Positions 36,146-47,290 of a stretch of 64,000 nucleotides of DNA are shown here, in pieces (position 1 is the first letter of the stretch; every line of letters starts with the position of its first letter). Below the pieces are notes generated by a model. It saw only the letters and a program-made list of their open reading frames with translations. It made no database searches and was not told the origin of the DNA. The stretch comes from Sparassis latifolia. Lineage: Eukaryota > Basidiomycota > Agaricomycetes > Polyporales > Sparassidaceae. The translations under genes and the position numbers were made by a program. Where the stretch lies: assembly GCA_018466975.1 (NCBI GenBank), contig CM031560.1, positions 2,170,001 to 2,234,000 on the forward strand, written 5' to 3'.

Positions 36146-38365
36146 ATGTCTCGCCGACGTTCTGGCAAGTCAAAAAGTGCTCATTCGAAACCTCGTGCGT
36201 TTGATCCGCGCGAAGGAAAATTGAAAAGGTGGGAGAAACTGTCTGACATTCCTCTTGACGAGGAAGACCAATGTGAGTCTGCGAAGTTCTCTCATAACTG
36301 CTTTTTGGTGACCTGTCACAGTCCATGTATCGCGGGACAAAATTCTGCTAGAAGATGAGGATCTCGGCGATGATGACGAAGGTGACGACGACGAGGTCTT
36401 CGCGTTGAAGGGCATTCCCGATGACGAGGAAGAAGATGAGGACGAGGACGAAGTTGATGCGGTAGAAGAACCAGACCACATACGCACACCGCCTAAGAAG
36501 AGCGCGAAATCGAAACAAAAGAAAGGCAAGACCTCGCCTTCGTCCTCGGAGGCGGAATCCGAATCAGAGGAGGAAGGTTGGGGCAACAAGAAATCTGCGT
36601 ATTATTCCTCAAATGCCGCGCAGCTGGAGTCGGACGACGAAGAGGCTAATGAGCTAGAGGAACAGGAAGCGAAGCGGCTGCAGGCTAAGGCTAGAGATGG
36701 CATGGCAGAAGGAGACTTTGGGCTGGAAGATGCTATTGAAGGAGCTGTGGAATCAGACGAGTATGCCTCTCCTGCTCAAGTTTGATTATCATCTCATGTC
36801 CGCACGTCAGCTTGATCGTAGAGGCACCCGCGGTTGTCGCACAACCTCTGCCAAAGGACAAACAATCTCTGCTCCGGCACCTCGAGAAGACCAGCCCAGA
36901 AACACTGGCACTCGCCCGTGACTGGGATGATATCGCTCATAGCTTAGTCAAGACACAACAGAAACTCGCCTCGTTCGTGTGCTCTTTGTGTCACATCCCG
37001 CGCAACCGCTTATCCCTGTTGCAGGCTGGAAACCGAAGAACCTGACCCTCTCAGTCTTGGCATGATCCACATGTACTACCGTACGTCCGTGTCTCAATAC
37101 ACGTATTTCCCACTGACCTCTCCCCACCACTAGAGGCATTACTAACGTACAGCACCGTACTTGCCTTCTACCTGCACCTTGCCGCGAGTGAGAAGTACGC
37201 CCAGCACCCAGAGCTGCTTCGCGCGCACCCTGTCCTTCCGCGCCTGCTGACGCTCAAGCAGTCCGTCACGACCCTCGAGGATCTGAATTTCGGGCTCTCC
37301 GATGGTGAGGATGAAGATGACGAGGACGAGGACGACTTGGACGTGGAGCAACTTTGGTCGGTAGACCAGCTGAAAGGGCTTGATGAAGACGAGCTAGATC
37401 AGCTTATCAAAGAAGCTACACAGGCTGTCCCCGATGTAAATGACTCCAAGGCGGAAAGCAAAGGCGAGGCCAAGAAGATCAAGGCTAAGCGTCCAAAGTC
37501 GGACTCTACAGAACAGCCCCCGCCAAAGAAAAAGCGCAAGACTGAGTCAGAATCCAAGGTCATCGTCCCCGTCTTCGACCTCGTCGAGCCAGACTTCACC
37601 ATTAAGTCCTCCACATCCCGGCGGTCATACGAATCTGCCGTCACAGACGTCTACGGTGAGGCGACCGCGCTGCAAAGTGCTGACGCCGCGGACAAGAGGG
37701 CACGGCAGAAGTCCCTGCGCTTCCACACCTCGCGGATCGAGAGCACGAGCGCGCGGCGGCAAAGTGCACGGAACAACGCGCTCGGCGGGGACGACGACAT
37801 CCCGTATCGGGAGCGCAAGAAGCAGAAGGAGGAGCGACTTGTACGCGAGGCAGCTAAGACGCGCGGTGCGGGCGGCGACGACCTGGACGATGCGGAGCCA
37901 GAGCCGCAGAGTACGCTGAAGAAACGCGCGCGGGAGGGCGAGGACGAGGATAAAGAGGATACTGGGGACGATGGGTACTACGAGCTTGTGCAGCGCAAGT
38001 CGAAGGCCGACAAAGAAAAGAAGAAGGCTGAGTACGACGCAGCGAAGCTGGCTGCCAGGTATTGTCTAATCTTCTCTGTGATCTTCACGCCATCTCATTG
38101 TCTATTTTCAACCAGACCCAACGTTGACGACGGTGCAGACGGTCCACGAGCTCTCACGCGTGCGATACTGAAGAACAAGGGCCTGACGCCCCATCGCGGA
38201 AAGAGCGTGCGCAACCCACGCGTCAAGAAACGGCAAAAGTATGAGAAGGCGAAGAAGAAGCTCGCGTCGCAGAAGGCCATCTACAAGGGCGGGCTGCGGG
38301 AGACGGGCAAGTACGAGGGCGAAAAGTCGGGCATCTCGCGCGTAATCAAGAGTGTCCGTCTGTGA
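36146..38365 (+). CDS. SAS10: Sas10/Utp3, small-subunit processome protein
   Basis: Six exons: 36146-36272, 36322-36760, 36811-36972, 37025-37080, 37134-38058 and 38116-38365, 652 residues. Sas10 (Utp3) is an essential nucleolar component of the SSU processome that processes 18S rRNA. The N-terminus is basic ('SRRRSGKSKSAHSKPRAF'), then strongly acidic. A helical Sas10/Utp3 domain follows ('LARDWDDIAHSLVKTQQKL', 'MIHMYYQALLTYSTVLAFYL', 'HPVLPRLLTLKQSVTTLEDL'). The C-terminal block is highly conserved: 'GPRALTRAILKNKGLTP', 'SVRNPRVKKRQKYEKAKKK', and 'ETGKYEGEKSGISRVIKSVR'. All introns are about 50-57 nt and restore conserved sequence. Confidence 0.93.
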
Positions 38366-38660
38366 GTTAATGTGCGTACATTACACGACTTAGGCTTCGT
38401 ATCCTATATCATAGCAGCTGAGATATGAGAATCGGAATGTCTGTCCGTCAGAAAACAATGTCCGCTTCCGCTGCCACTAGATCGTCTCCAATAGATAAGG
38501 GACAGCAATGCGAAACAGAGATGGGGTGTAAGGGCAACCAGAATGTACAACATGGCTGACAAGTGCGAGGAAGTCCATGAACCATGAGCAGTCCTCACGA
38601 CTCCATAAAAATACAAACACGAAGAGATTGATGCGAAAACAAAATAATATCATACACTCA

Positions 38661-41600
38661 TCAGCCTCGATATCCACTGGCAAAAGCAGACTGATCGACA
38701 TTCATAGCATTCACGTCGGCGATGGGACTCATCCGCGGGGCGACGGACGCCATGTGGTTGAGCTCCACCCCAAGAGTTGCCTGGCCGTAGATGCGCCGGA
38801 TTTCCGCTGCCTGGTCGGAGCACTCTTCGTATGCATAGCTGTATTGCTGCAGGCCGTTGATACAGTTCGCAACCTCCGGGCGGCCAAGGCGTGCGAGTAA
38901 GTTGCCAGCCTGTATGCAGCTGACATGCATGACCGCCGAGTCCAACCGCTGCAAGGAGGCATCAGATTGAAGTCTCCAGTGAATGCAGCTCAACAAACCA
39001 AGTAGCCATTGGATGTCAAGACACCAGCCTGCAAATTGAGCGGTTAGTAGGTCCCGACCACTTGCACGACGACACACCCACCAATCCCGCGATTCGCAGG
39101 GCTCCATGGAGCGCCTCTTCCATGACTTTCTTCTTGGTGGCTTCGATCTGGGCAGCATTGGGTAGCAGGTTGCCCGGACTTCCCGTGCGCAACAGATCAT
39201 TGACTTCCCTGATGCCAAAGTCGTCGCAGGCGTTGAACAGGATGATCCACATAATGTGGTACGTCGCATCGCTCGCGCCTACTCCGTAGTCAGCATAATG
39301 TTAACAAACACCACAGGTTATCACAGAAATGCTTACAAGCAGTTACGGCACTGACGAAGTCCCACTCCGCTTCGAAGTTGCTGGGCACGCCAACATGGTG
39401 CAGATGCTCGTCGCGCCAGTCGCCGAGGAGGTTCATGAAGTTACACAGGACGTCCAGCGGGATTCCGTCCGACTCCGTCGCGGGCCGCCATAGCTGGCGC
39501 GACATCTGGCGGGCGACGCGGGCGAGCGCGTGAGAGGCGCGGTAGTATCCCTGCGAAGAGACGCAGGCCCGTCAGCTAGTGCGCACGGGAACGGGCGCCT
39601 ATTAAACCAAGGCTTACCAGAAACTGTGCGTGTTCGCGCGCGGTAGCATATGTCATGTGTACATAGGCATGAGGGGGATCGAAACCTCTCACCTCCAACT
39701 GCTCTCTGGGGGACGGCTGTGGCGCGTGACTCTCGATCTCGTCCGGCGGGATCGGGCCTACGGTGTAGAAGTCGATGTCGTAGTCGTCATCGTCCCTTAT
39801 CGAGCGAACTCACTGTTATACGGGACGTTCGGACATGAGAGGAAGGTAGGGGCACTCACAACATCGGCTTGCGTCTGTAGTACACGCTGCGGTATGCGTC
39901 GGCGAGGCAGGCCATCCACCATGCGAAGATCATGGTGCCGCGCGCTTCTGGATCTTGGATATTGGCCATCACAGATTTATGGTTGATCTATAGTGCGAAG
40001 GCAGGCCCCTGATGTCAGTGCTACAACCGGGGGAAGAGCAATGCCGCAAACGTAACAGAGCAGCTCACCTGTAAATCAAGCAGTAGACGAATGGCCGACC
40101 CAAGCCAGAAGCCATGGAAGCCTGTCACAAACAGACGTCACTGTCGCAGTAATTTACTTTTTGCAGGAGCACCGACCATTAGAATCCTCCATGCTCTCTA
40201 GAACGGCAATATGCCAAAAAAATCAATGTACTGAAGACACTCCTTGCGTAAAGAACATTTCCACATACGACTCTGCATAGGCTCTATTAATAGAGCGATT
40301 ACTACATGGTCAGCGCTGGGAATTCGGTGGACCTTCAGATCCTCAGCGAGATCTCGTGCACGGTTAATCAACGCCTTCGCGAGCAAACTTTGTTGGTTGT
40401 TGCGTGCGCGATCCGCAATGAGTAGTGGATGTTCAGAGAATTTCGCGCCCCACGCGATGACAGTCGCGATCAATCTGCAGGATCAGTTGATATTGCAAGA
40501 GAAATGTACTTAGTAGAGGCATGACGCACGCTGGATGGATAGGCTTCGGCGCTCCATTTGGCAGCAAATCGCTCTTCGGGCTGGGGAATCTCGATGTCGT
40601 CGCAGGGGGTGTATTAGGTTGCTGTTGAGGACCGTACAGATTGACGCGCATGCGCGCGCGGAAGTGCGCAGGATTAAGGAGCGGGAGTCGCGTGTGCACT
40701 ATCTGAAAGAACACCTCGACTAGATCCAGTGCAAATCTGTTTCAGAGTACAGCATCAGTAACGATCGGGTTTGACGTGCTGTACAGACGAACTCCATCCT
40801 GAACGACTCCTCTGATAACCGACTTGCCATCTCCCCCCAATCGCCGTACGGGGAAGCCACCGGGGCATATCCCCTGGCAAAACTGAAGATGATGGTTAAC
40901 CACAATGGAGATAATTATGGCGTTAAGAGCTCATGCCTGGAGGTTGGCGGAGAAAACAGGTAGGTAAGAAGGTCCCTGGTAGGCGTTTGCAGCGTGATCG
41001 GATGTGGTGGGGGTAATAAATGCCATTTCCAAACGCCGTTGTCTGATAAGGCGGTGAGATCGGAGGATGTGGTGGAGAGGGCGCCTGTTCTGGACTCCTG
41101 CATCGCATCGGTATCAGTTAGGCATCTGATTGCAGGTAAGCACGCCTCACGTCCGGCTTGAACCAGGAAGTGACGAGCTGGAGGGACGATAAGTCAAATT
41201 GTACGAGAAAAATAGAACCGTCACATACTGCGGGTTATGGACGCTCAAGGTACGGGGTCGCTTGGTTGCAGCAGCATTACGCTTCTTCTCGCTCGTTGCT
41301 TGTTGAACATAGTGTCTGGTAGGTGCGTGAGAATGCGCATAGATAGGAATGATAGGGAAAAATCTGGAGACGAACGTGCAAGGATAATTCTTCGACAGAC
41401 AGTGCTAACGAGGGGTTGCTATGACTAGGCTGCGCACTTCAGGGGAAAGGCCGGTAGCATACCTGACACTGCATGACAACATATCAGTACCAGGCCGAGC
41501 AAACAATAATAAGTACGGTACCTTGTCTTGCCCAGGAAGCTGGTTACATTTCACTTTGCGCGCCCTGTATTTATCCAAGTAATTTGAGCACAGATAGGAA

Positions 41601-41873
41601 GAGGGGACAGCATATAGTCGTTATGGGAGCGAAACGCGAATTACGGACCTGCAAGCATCACACGCCGTATTCTGCTTCCGGGGAGGAGGTAACGTTTTGG
41701 CAAGTTCGTGAATCTGATTTTGCATTGAGGTAGAAGTAAGATTGAAAACTAATATGCGGTTCCGGTAAGGCGAGGTGAGCCAACGACGATACACGGGTCG
41801 TGGGTGACCCCTACGACGACGTACCCTGTGAAGCGGACCCAGAAGACTCAGCAGCGCTCTGCGCAGGGTCCAT
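38661..41873 (-). CDS. Zn(II)2Cys6 fungal-specific transcription factor
   Basis: About 20 small exons. The Zn2Cys6 cluster is spread over four of them and reads 'ACDACRARKVKCNQLPGQ' plus 'DKCQHCLSKNYPC', giving the six Cys that hold two zinc ions and bind DNA. A short Lys/Arg-rich linker follows. The fungal_trans (xylanolytic regulator) middle domain follows: 'FALDLVEVFFQIVHTRLPLL', 'VIAWGAKFSEHPLL', 'GFHGFWLGSAIRLLLDLQ', 'MIFAWWMACLADAYRSVYYR', 'CNFMNLLGDWRDEHLHH'. The C-terminus ends 'DQSAFASGYRG'. Well-supported exons include 41873-41825, 41748-41649, 41564-41522, 41468-41463 (6 nt), 41404-41376, 41315-41229, 41089-40937, 40873-40793, 40736-40530 and 39623-39618 (6 nt). One 27-nt exon near 41160-41187 is optional. 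One intron (40936-40874) seems to have a GC donor. Target genes are unknown. Confidence 0.85.
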
Positions 41874-42534
41874 TGCGGACAAGATGGTGGTAGAGGGGAA
41901 AAGGAGAGGTGAGTGAAGGCTCCAGCGTTCAGAGCGAGCAGGGATCTCAGACTATCTTACGATTCCCGCCGTGTCCGGTGCCGATCCCGTCGCCGATTTC
42001 CGCATCCCCCATTTGGCCGAATTCCTCGGGTTGGTCACCGGGAGCCAATTGCAATTTCTCCCTTCCCGTTTATTCGCAAATCCCCGAAGGCACACCGTGG
42101 GACTTCGTGACGCACCATGAATGTCACTCATGCACATGACTGTCACGTACATCAGCAATTGTCACCTTCTTCTTAGTCATACTTTCTGCTCTGGAACAAG
42201 AACACCGGGCCGGTAAGCAAACTCAAGTAGGCTAAGTAAATGCTTTAAGGCGCTCAGAGGTACAAGATTGGATTCGTTACAGTATCAAAGTCAGTAAGTA
42301 AAAAAAGAAAAATTAACTAGGCTGCCAAGTGTGTTAAGACGCACAGAACATTCAAGTGGGCCCTTACTTAAAAATTTCGATCAATCCTATCTCCCGTATA
42401 CATGTAGAAATTGTCTGAACTTCCGCGAATTCCATCTCGTCGAGAAAGTCGATGGACAGTTCTCAAGACTAATCCTGCGAAAGGCCTTCCGATCGCCCCT
42501 TCCTTCCCACGTCGGGAAATAGGTTCCCTTGAAC
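41874..42534. other. Intergenic, no gene seen
   Basis: Upstream of the Zn2Cys6 gene and downstream of the prp8-derived sequence. It contains the probable promoter of the transcription factor; nothing else supported. Confidence 0.4.
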
Positions 42535-45500
42535 AGAGTGTATTCAAGTATACCCTCGACACCACCGAGCGCGGCGATGACATCAACGCGATAATTGTTC
42601 AATTGCCACAACTTGCCGTCATGTCTTTGAGAAGTCCACCAGAAAGGGTTGCTATTTCCGGGTGCATACAATTAGAGCGGACATTGACGACGAGCGTGCA
42701 TTCACTTACTGCTTCCAGTCTGTGCGTACACGCCAACCACGATCGTAAGCCAACCTGATGGGAGAATGAATGAAGTCTCTGGAAAGGCGCAGAGGATATC
42801 GTGAATGTACGTATGACGATCCTTCTGGAACAAGGTGTTGATCCGAGGGATGCCGCGGTCCCAACTATCCTCAAGATCTTCCAACGTCAGACGACGATTC
42901 TGCACGTTGGCTTCTTTGCGCTTCATCGAATATTCGGACCACACGCGAGCGGAATCCAGGAACTCGGCCTCCCACGGCTGGAGGTATCTGTAGAGGTTCG
43001 GGATAAGCTGATCCTCTTCGTGCGACATCCCCACTCGAAAGTGGGTAACTAAGGAAACACAGTAATTAAAAGTTGGTACCAGGCGAGTAACAAAAACGAA
43101 ATACCTCCAACGTCAGTTTGCTTCGACCACCGAAGGTCACTCTGAGGGATAAGCACATGGCCCATGGAAAGCATACCTAAGCCCCCAAGTTCCTGAGAGA
43201 CAACGCCAGTGCCCTCTGTCGGGATCGAAAATAAGCCGAACGCACCTTCGGCGTATAAAACACTACTGGCGGAAAACGCGATGGCATCTTGCTGTTCAAA
43301 CCAATCTTGACGCGAGTTTGAATCTTGTTCTCTGCCTTAACAAGAGAATCGAGTAGTTTATTGGTATGGACGACAGCTTCACGGTAATATGTCATCAATC
43401 CGATAAGTGCAGTGTTCCACTTATTGACGATTTTCGAAAAAGTGGTAGAGCCGGAACTCATCAACACTTGCCGGATCCTATTGTTGAACTGCTGGACACC
43501 TGCAGTGGGAAACGTTAGCTCTGCAGATACGCCCGACTCTTCTTCTCGTACCTTCGTCCGATACTCGAAGGAACGCCTGAGCAGTGCGCTCCTTCGACTG
43601 CTCGTTTGTCAAGTTCCGTACTGCGTCCTTCAGCGAGAACTGTTCCCCGCCCATCGTTCGGATTTTCGGCAGAATACGAACCTCGAACCCACACATCGAG
43701 AACAGAAGCTGAGGGTTGTCCTTCGAATGAGCGCTAACAAATGTCTCCTCCCATTCAATCGTCGTCAAGGAACGCGGAAGACTCTGCTTGACATTCCAGA
43801 ACACGGCACGTCCCAGATTGATGTCGTGCTTGATCAATCGCATACGACAGTCTCGAGGCCAGCACCGCTTGTTATTGTAGCCGATGACGTTGTTGTTGGT
43901 TGGGTCGGGATTTGCGCTGAGGTACCGCTGGATGAGGTCCCGGGACTCTTCTGCGGTGAAGCGGAAGAGTATATGAAGACGATCGACGTAACACGAGTAC
44001 AGCCGGATCGGATGATGGGTCTCAGTTGCAGAGTCGCGATACTGTAAGAAATTGTTTGGCATCTGCGGAGGCCCCGCCATCTCGCTCGCATGCTGGAGCC
44101 CAGAGGGCCCTTCCCGACTGAACTGGTGTTGAAACGATAATAGATCAAACGCTTCGGATCTTTCGTCATTCGCACTTGGTGCATCAACTGCATACCGCAT
44201 AAGCAAGTCTTTTCCAACAATAATTCTAAACTCACCTGGTACTTGTATCTATACATGCCCGTCAATGCACCGATATGTGCGAAAAGATACTGCAGTGCGT
44301 CCGCGAGTTGGAACATGTCAACGTTGGGAGGATGAAGCTGTATATGTGCGTCGACCACGAGCTTGGTGAGACGCATGATCTCGCGGTACAGTTGGAAGGC
44401 ATTTCCAAAGCGAGACTTCTTGCGTTCCTTCGTTGTCAGTGTCCTGAAGTATAGACTCGGCTTACAGATAGTAGGGCTTTACTTGACCGGCTTGAGATTC
44501 ATGTTGTAATCCAGATGAAGGTAGTTCAGATTCTGGAAGGGCGGTTGTTAGCTTGAGCGGTAGCGTGCATATCAAACTTACTGGCTTTGTGGTGGTTTAA
44601 CACGTTGTAGCCTTGTCTGCACACTTGCGGGCCAGCTTCAACCCAATCAAGACGAGTTGTTTGGAAGAACTTGGTCGCCTTCAGCTGTCTGAAGAGGTTC
44701 TTCTTCGTCATGGCCTTTTCGGCTGGAGAAGGGCGGAGGAAGACGTCTGCGGCGATCGATGATCGGCGCGTACGTACGCGCTGCGGTGCTGCTGCGTTCT
44801 GCGCGGGACGCACTGCGAAGGGCCCCGGTCCTGTGGGCGTGTAGTGTAGGAGGCTAGGAACTGGGAGGGCGCAGTGCGGGTATATAAGCCATGCGGGTTT
44901 GGTGAAGTCTTCATTCCATTTCCCTTGTGTTTTCCGCTCGTCCGCTCTTCTCTCCTTGGTGTTCTCCTCTGCTCGCGTTTGTGCTGCGCGGTTTCCAGCT
45001 CGGAGGTGCGCCGTCGACGTCTGCGGTGCTGCTGGTGGGTTTTCCTCGCTATCGACGTTCCTTTGCTGACCGTTGTTTGCAGCGTTCGCGTTGGCGACCT
45101 TTGCGTGTACGACGGAGTAGCGAATGAGTGAGATTCGACTACTTAGCTTGTTTGTGCAGCGCGAGATCGCGCGGTCGACGTGGCGTGGCGATCGCCTCCC
45201 GAGTCGTGCATTGTGACGCGTCTGGCGTTGAACAGGGTTGCGCGGTGGTCGACGTACACGGGAAAAGCGGTCTTTTGTGAGGAGAGGGCGTCGATGTTGT
45301 GGTAGAGGTTGCGAGAACGTCTTCAACTCATTCAACACGTAACACTTCAGCAGCTTCTGGTATGAGACGCGAACTTTCACGGGCTGACCGGGAGGGCAAT
45401 GTTCAAGATACCAGTTCTTGACGAGTGGTATATCCTGCGCTTGTCGCATACGTCCCGAACGACGGCTGTAGGGGTCAGGCGCCCACCAGAGGGCAATGGC

Positions 45501-46245
45501 ATCAGCGGTAAGATCATTCTCCAGCAGCTTCTCCTCGAGGAATGGCTCAAGATCTTCTGGGAGCTCGAAATCGTCGTCATCAGCATCGTTCGGCCTGAAT
45601 ACCATGTCTTCGTGGCTGAAATGATATTGGATTGATGAGGGGATCGAAGTAGAAGGCGGGCAAATCGGGATCACCCGTGCGAATATACACATTTTTCGGA
45701 CTGTGATAAGGAGAGATATGGATGGAATGAGGAAGAGAGTTGTAGAGGTGAGGAAACGCGACCTTATATTCGGTTCTAATCTGTTGACGGATGGTGACCT
45801 TGTCCTCGTAGATGTCGTTGAACTCGTTCCAATTCTCGTCAAACGTGTCCATATCCCTATACGGCGGCTCGAACTTTGGACCACCGGGAAGTATCATGTT
45901 CAAAGTCTTTGCAGTGAAGAAAGACCTCTTGTCGAAGAGATAGCTAGAGTTGCCGTCTGCGTGATCTGACAACAGCGTCCGGCCAAGGCAATACAAATTG
46001 GCCATGACAGGAAGAATCAGCGACCAGTAGCGGTATGAGGCACCATTGACGAACGGCGTATCGACAAACGGCTTCGGATCATAGAACCACTCGGAGATTG
46101 CAGCATCCTCCTCTTCGTCAAACACCGATGGAACAGCCTCCGGTGGTTCGACATCCAGCACGCAGTCTCCGCAGCCAAGGGGGGGGGGCTCTTCTCGTCA
46201 AAAGGGGGGAAATGGCTCTTGTACTGCCTGCCCTTGGGACGCTTA
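42535..46245 (-). pseudogene. prp8: Degenerate partial copy of prp8
   Basis: Reading minus from 46245, ordered pieces of Prp8 appear: 'HFPPFDEK', 'LDVEPPEAVPSVFD', '[16 protein letters not shown]', '[18 protein letters not shown]', '[19 protein letters not shown]', '[18 protein letters not shown]', '[20 protein letters not shown]', '[15 protein letters not shown]', '[19 protein letters not shown]', '[16 protein letters not shown]', '[18 protein letters not shown]', '[20 protein letters not shown]', '[18 protein letters not shown]' and '[13 protein letters not shown]', ending at '[11 protein letters not shown]'. Breaks: a frameshift near the ten-G run at 46179-46188; a frameshift or deletion near 45595; a 603-bp insertion at 44718-45320; loss of residues after 'RQGYN'; a jump near 44100 that skips roughly 400 residues and changes frame; loss of a few residues before 'NPFWW'; truncation at both ends. 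Several introns are kept at expected places, so it arose by DNA duplication, not by reverse transcription of mRNA. Confidence 0.9.
44718..45320 (-). other. 603-bp insertion inside the prp8 copy
   Basis: The Prp8 sequence is colinear up to 'YVLNELK' (codon 45323-45321) and resumes at 'KAMTKKNLF' (from about 44717). The DNA between has no Prp8 similarity. It is 603 nt, a multiple of three, and the surrounding frame stays open through it. I saw no terminal inverted repeats or clear target-site duplication. A frame at its 5' part reads '[20 protein letters not shown]', of unknown origin. It shows no sign of the splicing motifs of Prp8 inteins. Confidence 0.7.
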
Positions 46246-46642
46246 ATGTTCAGCTATCCACCGTCGAACATCCCGCGGATGACGAGCACAGGGGCCTTTC
46301 CCTTCGCGGAATCCTTGATCTACGCGATGGTATCGCGATGGGTGCCCAGTGCATTTGGCATTGCTGGTATGCGGTATATATGTCAGGAAGATGGGGCAAA
46401 TACGGAGGCACTTACGCGCAAGTTTCGAAGACCAAGGAAGGCAAATCACAGAGTCACAGCGCATTGCAGCCATCCAGGATAGTACATACGGAGTAATAGT
46501 AGCACCGTTGTCGGCAATTTGGAGGCTTGAAAGGGGGAGCCGGGGGTCGCGAGGTGGAAGGCAGACGCGCATTGCCAGTGGACACGTGCAAACGCGTCAA
46601 CATGGCCAAATGCGTCGCGTTTAATACACCTACGCGTAAACA

Positions 46643-47290
46643 ATGGCCGCACCTCAAAAGCACGAGCTACTTCTCACCGTGTGGTCATGGTACCCAACAA
46701 TCTCGACCTGGCAGCTATCCCCGACACCTTTTTTCCTTGCCTATTCGCCAGGTACCGCTATCCTCCTGCTCTTTCCCCGTGCTTGTCGGGCATTCCTGCG
46801 CTTCCGGATCGGTTTGGGCCCACTGGTGAGTGAGGTCATAAGTGCTCGTCCGACTCCGCGGAGTGGGTTCGAAGGAGACCTATATCGCTCACACCGTGGA
46901 TGAGGTCGGGCCTGCTAGAGGCATATTGCTAACATTAGATTCCACCCCAGGTGATCTGCGCGTTGCCGGAAGGGATAACCTGGTAAGCCATCCTGTTTTT
47001 CGCGGCTCGCAGGTGACAGACACGATGGGTTCGAAGGAGTCCTATGTCGCCCATCGTGTTCGCCACTTGCGATAGCCTATTCACTGTTTGATCTATACCA
47101 GCCTTCTAACCTCGCTATTTTACAGCCTCGGCGGCAGCTCGGTCCCGAAGTTGGCCACAACAAGGCATGTACCATTAATACAGGGCCTTTATGACACCTC
47201 TAACGATTAGCTTTTCTCAGCTGGAATTCCCAAGGCGCATCTCCTGTACAGAACAAAGCTCACAGCTATAGGTGCTCCCCGGTGTGTAAG
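46643..47290 (+). CDS. Unidentified spliced gene with hydrophobic N-terminus
   Basis: The ATG at 46643 opens an exon ending near 46824 at GTGAGT. It encodes 'APQKHELLLTVWSWYP', then a hydrophobic stretch 'YSPGTAILLLFPRACRAF', possibly membrane-associated. A putative second exon (about 46939-46982) and third exon (about 47126-47163) join in frame as 'IPPQVICALPEGIT' and 'LGGSSVPKLATT'; a further exon may start near 47220. The next donor would be GC, so the 3' model is weak. The two larger putative introns each contain a copy of a related hairpin sequence (separate entries). No family recognised. The end coordinate is approximate. Confidence 0.4.
46863..46892 (+). repeat. Hairpin motif, copy A (putative intron 1)
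   Basis: Five-base-pair stem GTGGG/CTCAC (one G-U pair) closing a 20-nt loop TTCGAAGGAGACCTATATCG. The loop matches copy B at 18 of 20 positions. Confidence 0.6.
47021..47058 (+). repeat. Hairpin motif, copy B (putative intron 2)
   Basis: Perfect nine-base-pair stem CACGATGGG/CCCATCGTG closing a 20-nt loop TTCGAAGGAGTCCTATGTCG. The inner stem pair that is G-C in copy A is A-T here, a compensatory change. Confidence 0.65.

Noticed and set aside
35041..36175. Possible decayed duplicate of the SAS10 5' end near 35060, from about 20 similar bases.
   Set aside because: The match is too short and does not extend on either side.
44718..45320. Prp8 intein, since inteins are known in fungal prp8 genes.
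   Set aside because: No intein-type first residue, no terminal His-Asn followed by Ser/Thr/Cys, and the position does not match the known insertion site as I remember it; the host copy is broken as well.
42535..46245. Processed retrocopy of prp8 mRNA.
   Set aside because: Several introns are still present at conserved positions, so the copy came from genomic DNA.
46863..47058. tRNA genes, because both hairpin loops begin with GGTTCGAA, close to a tRNA B box.
   Set aside because: No cloverleaf, A box or acceptor stem can be drawn around either copy.
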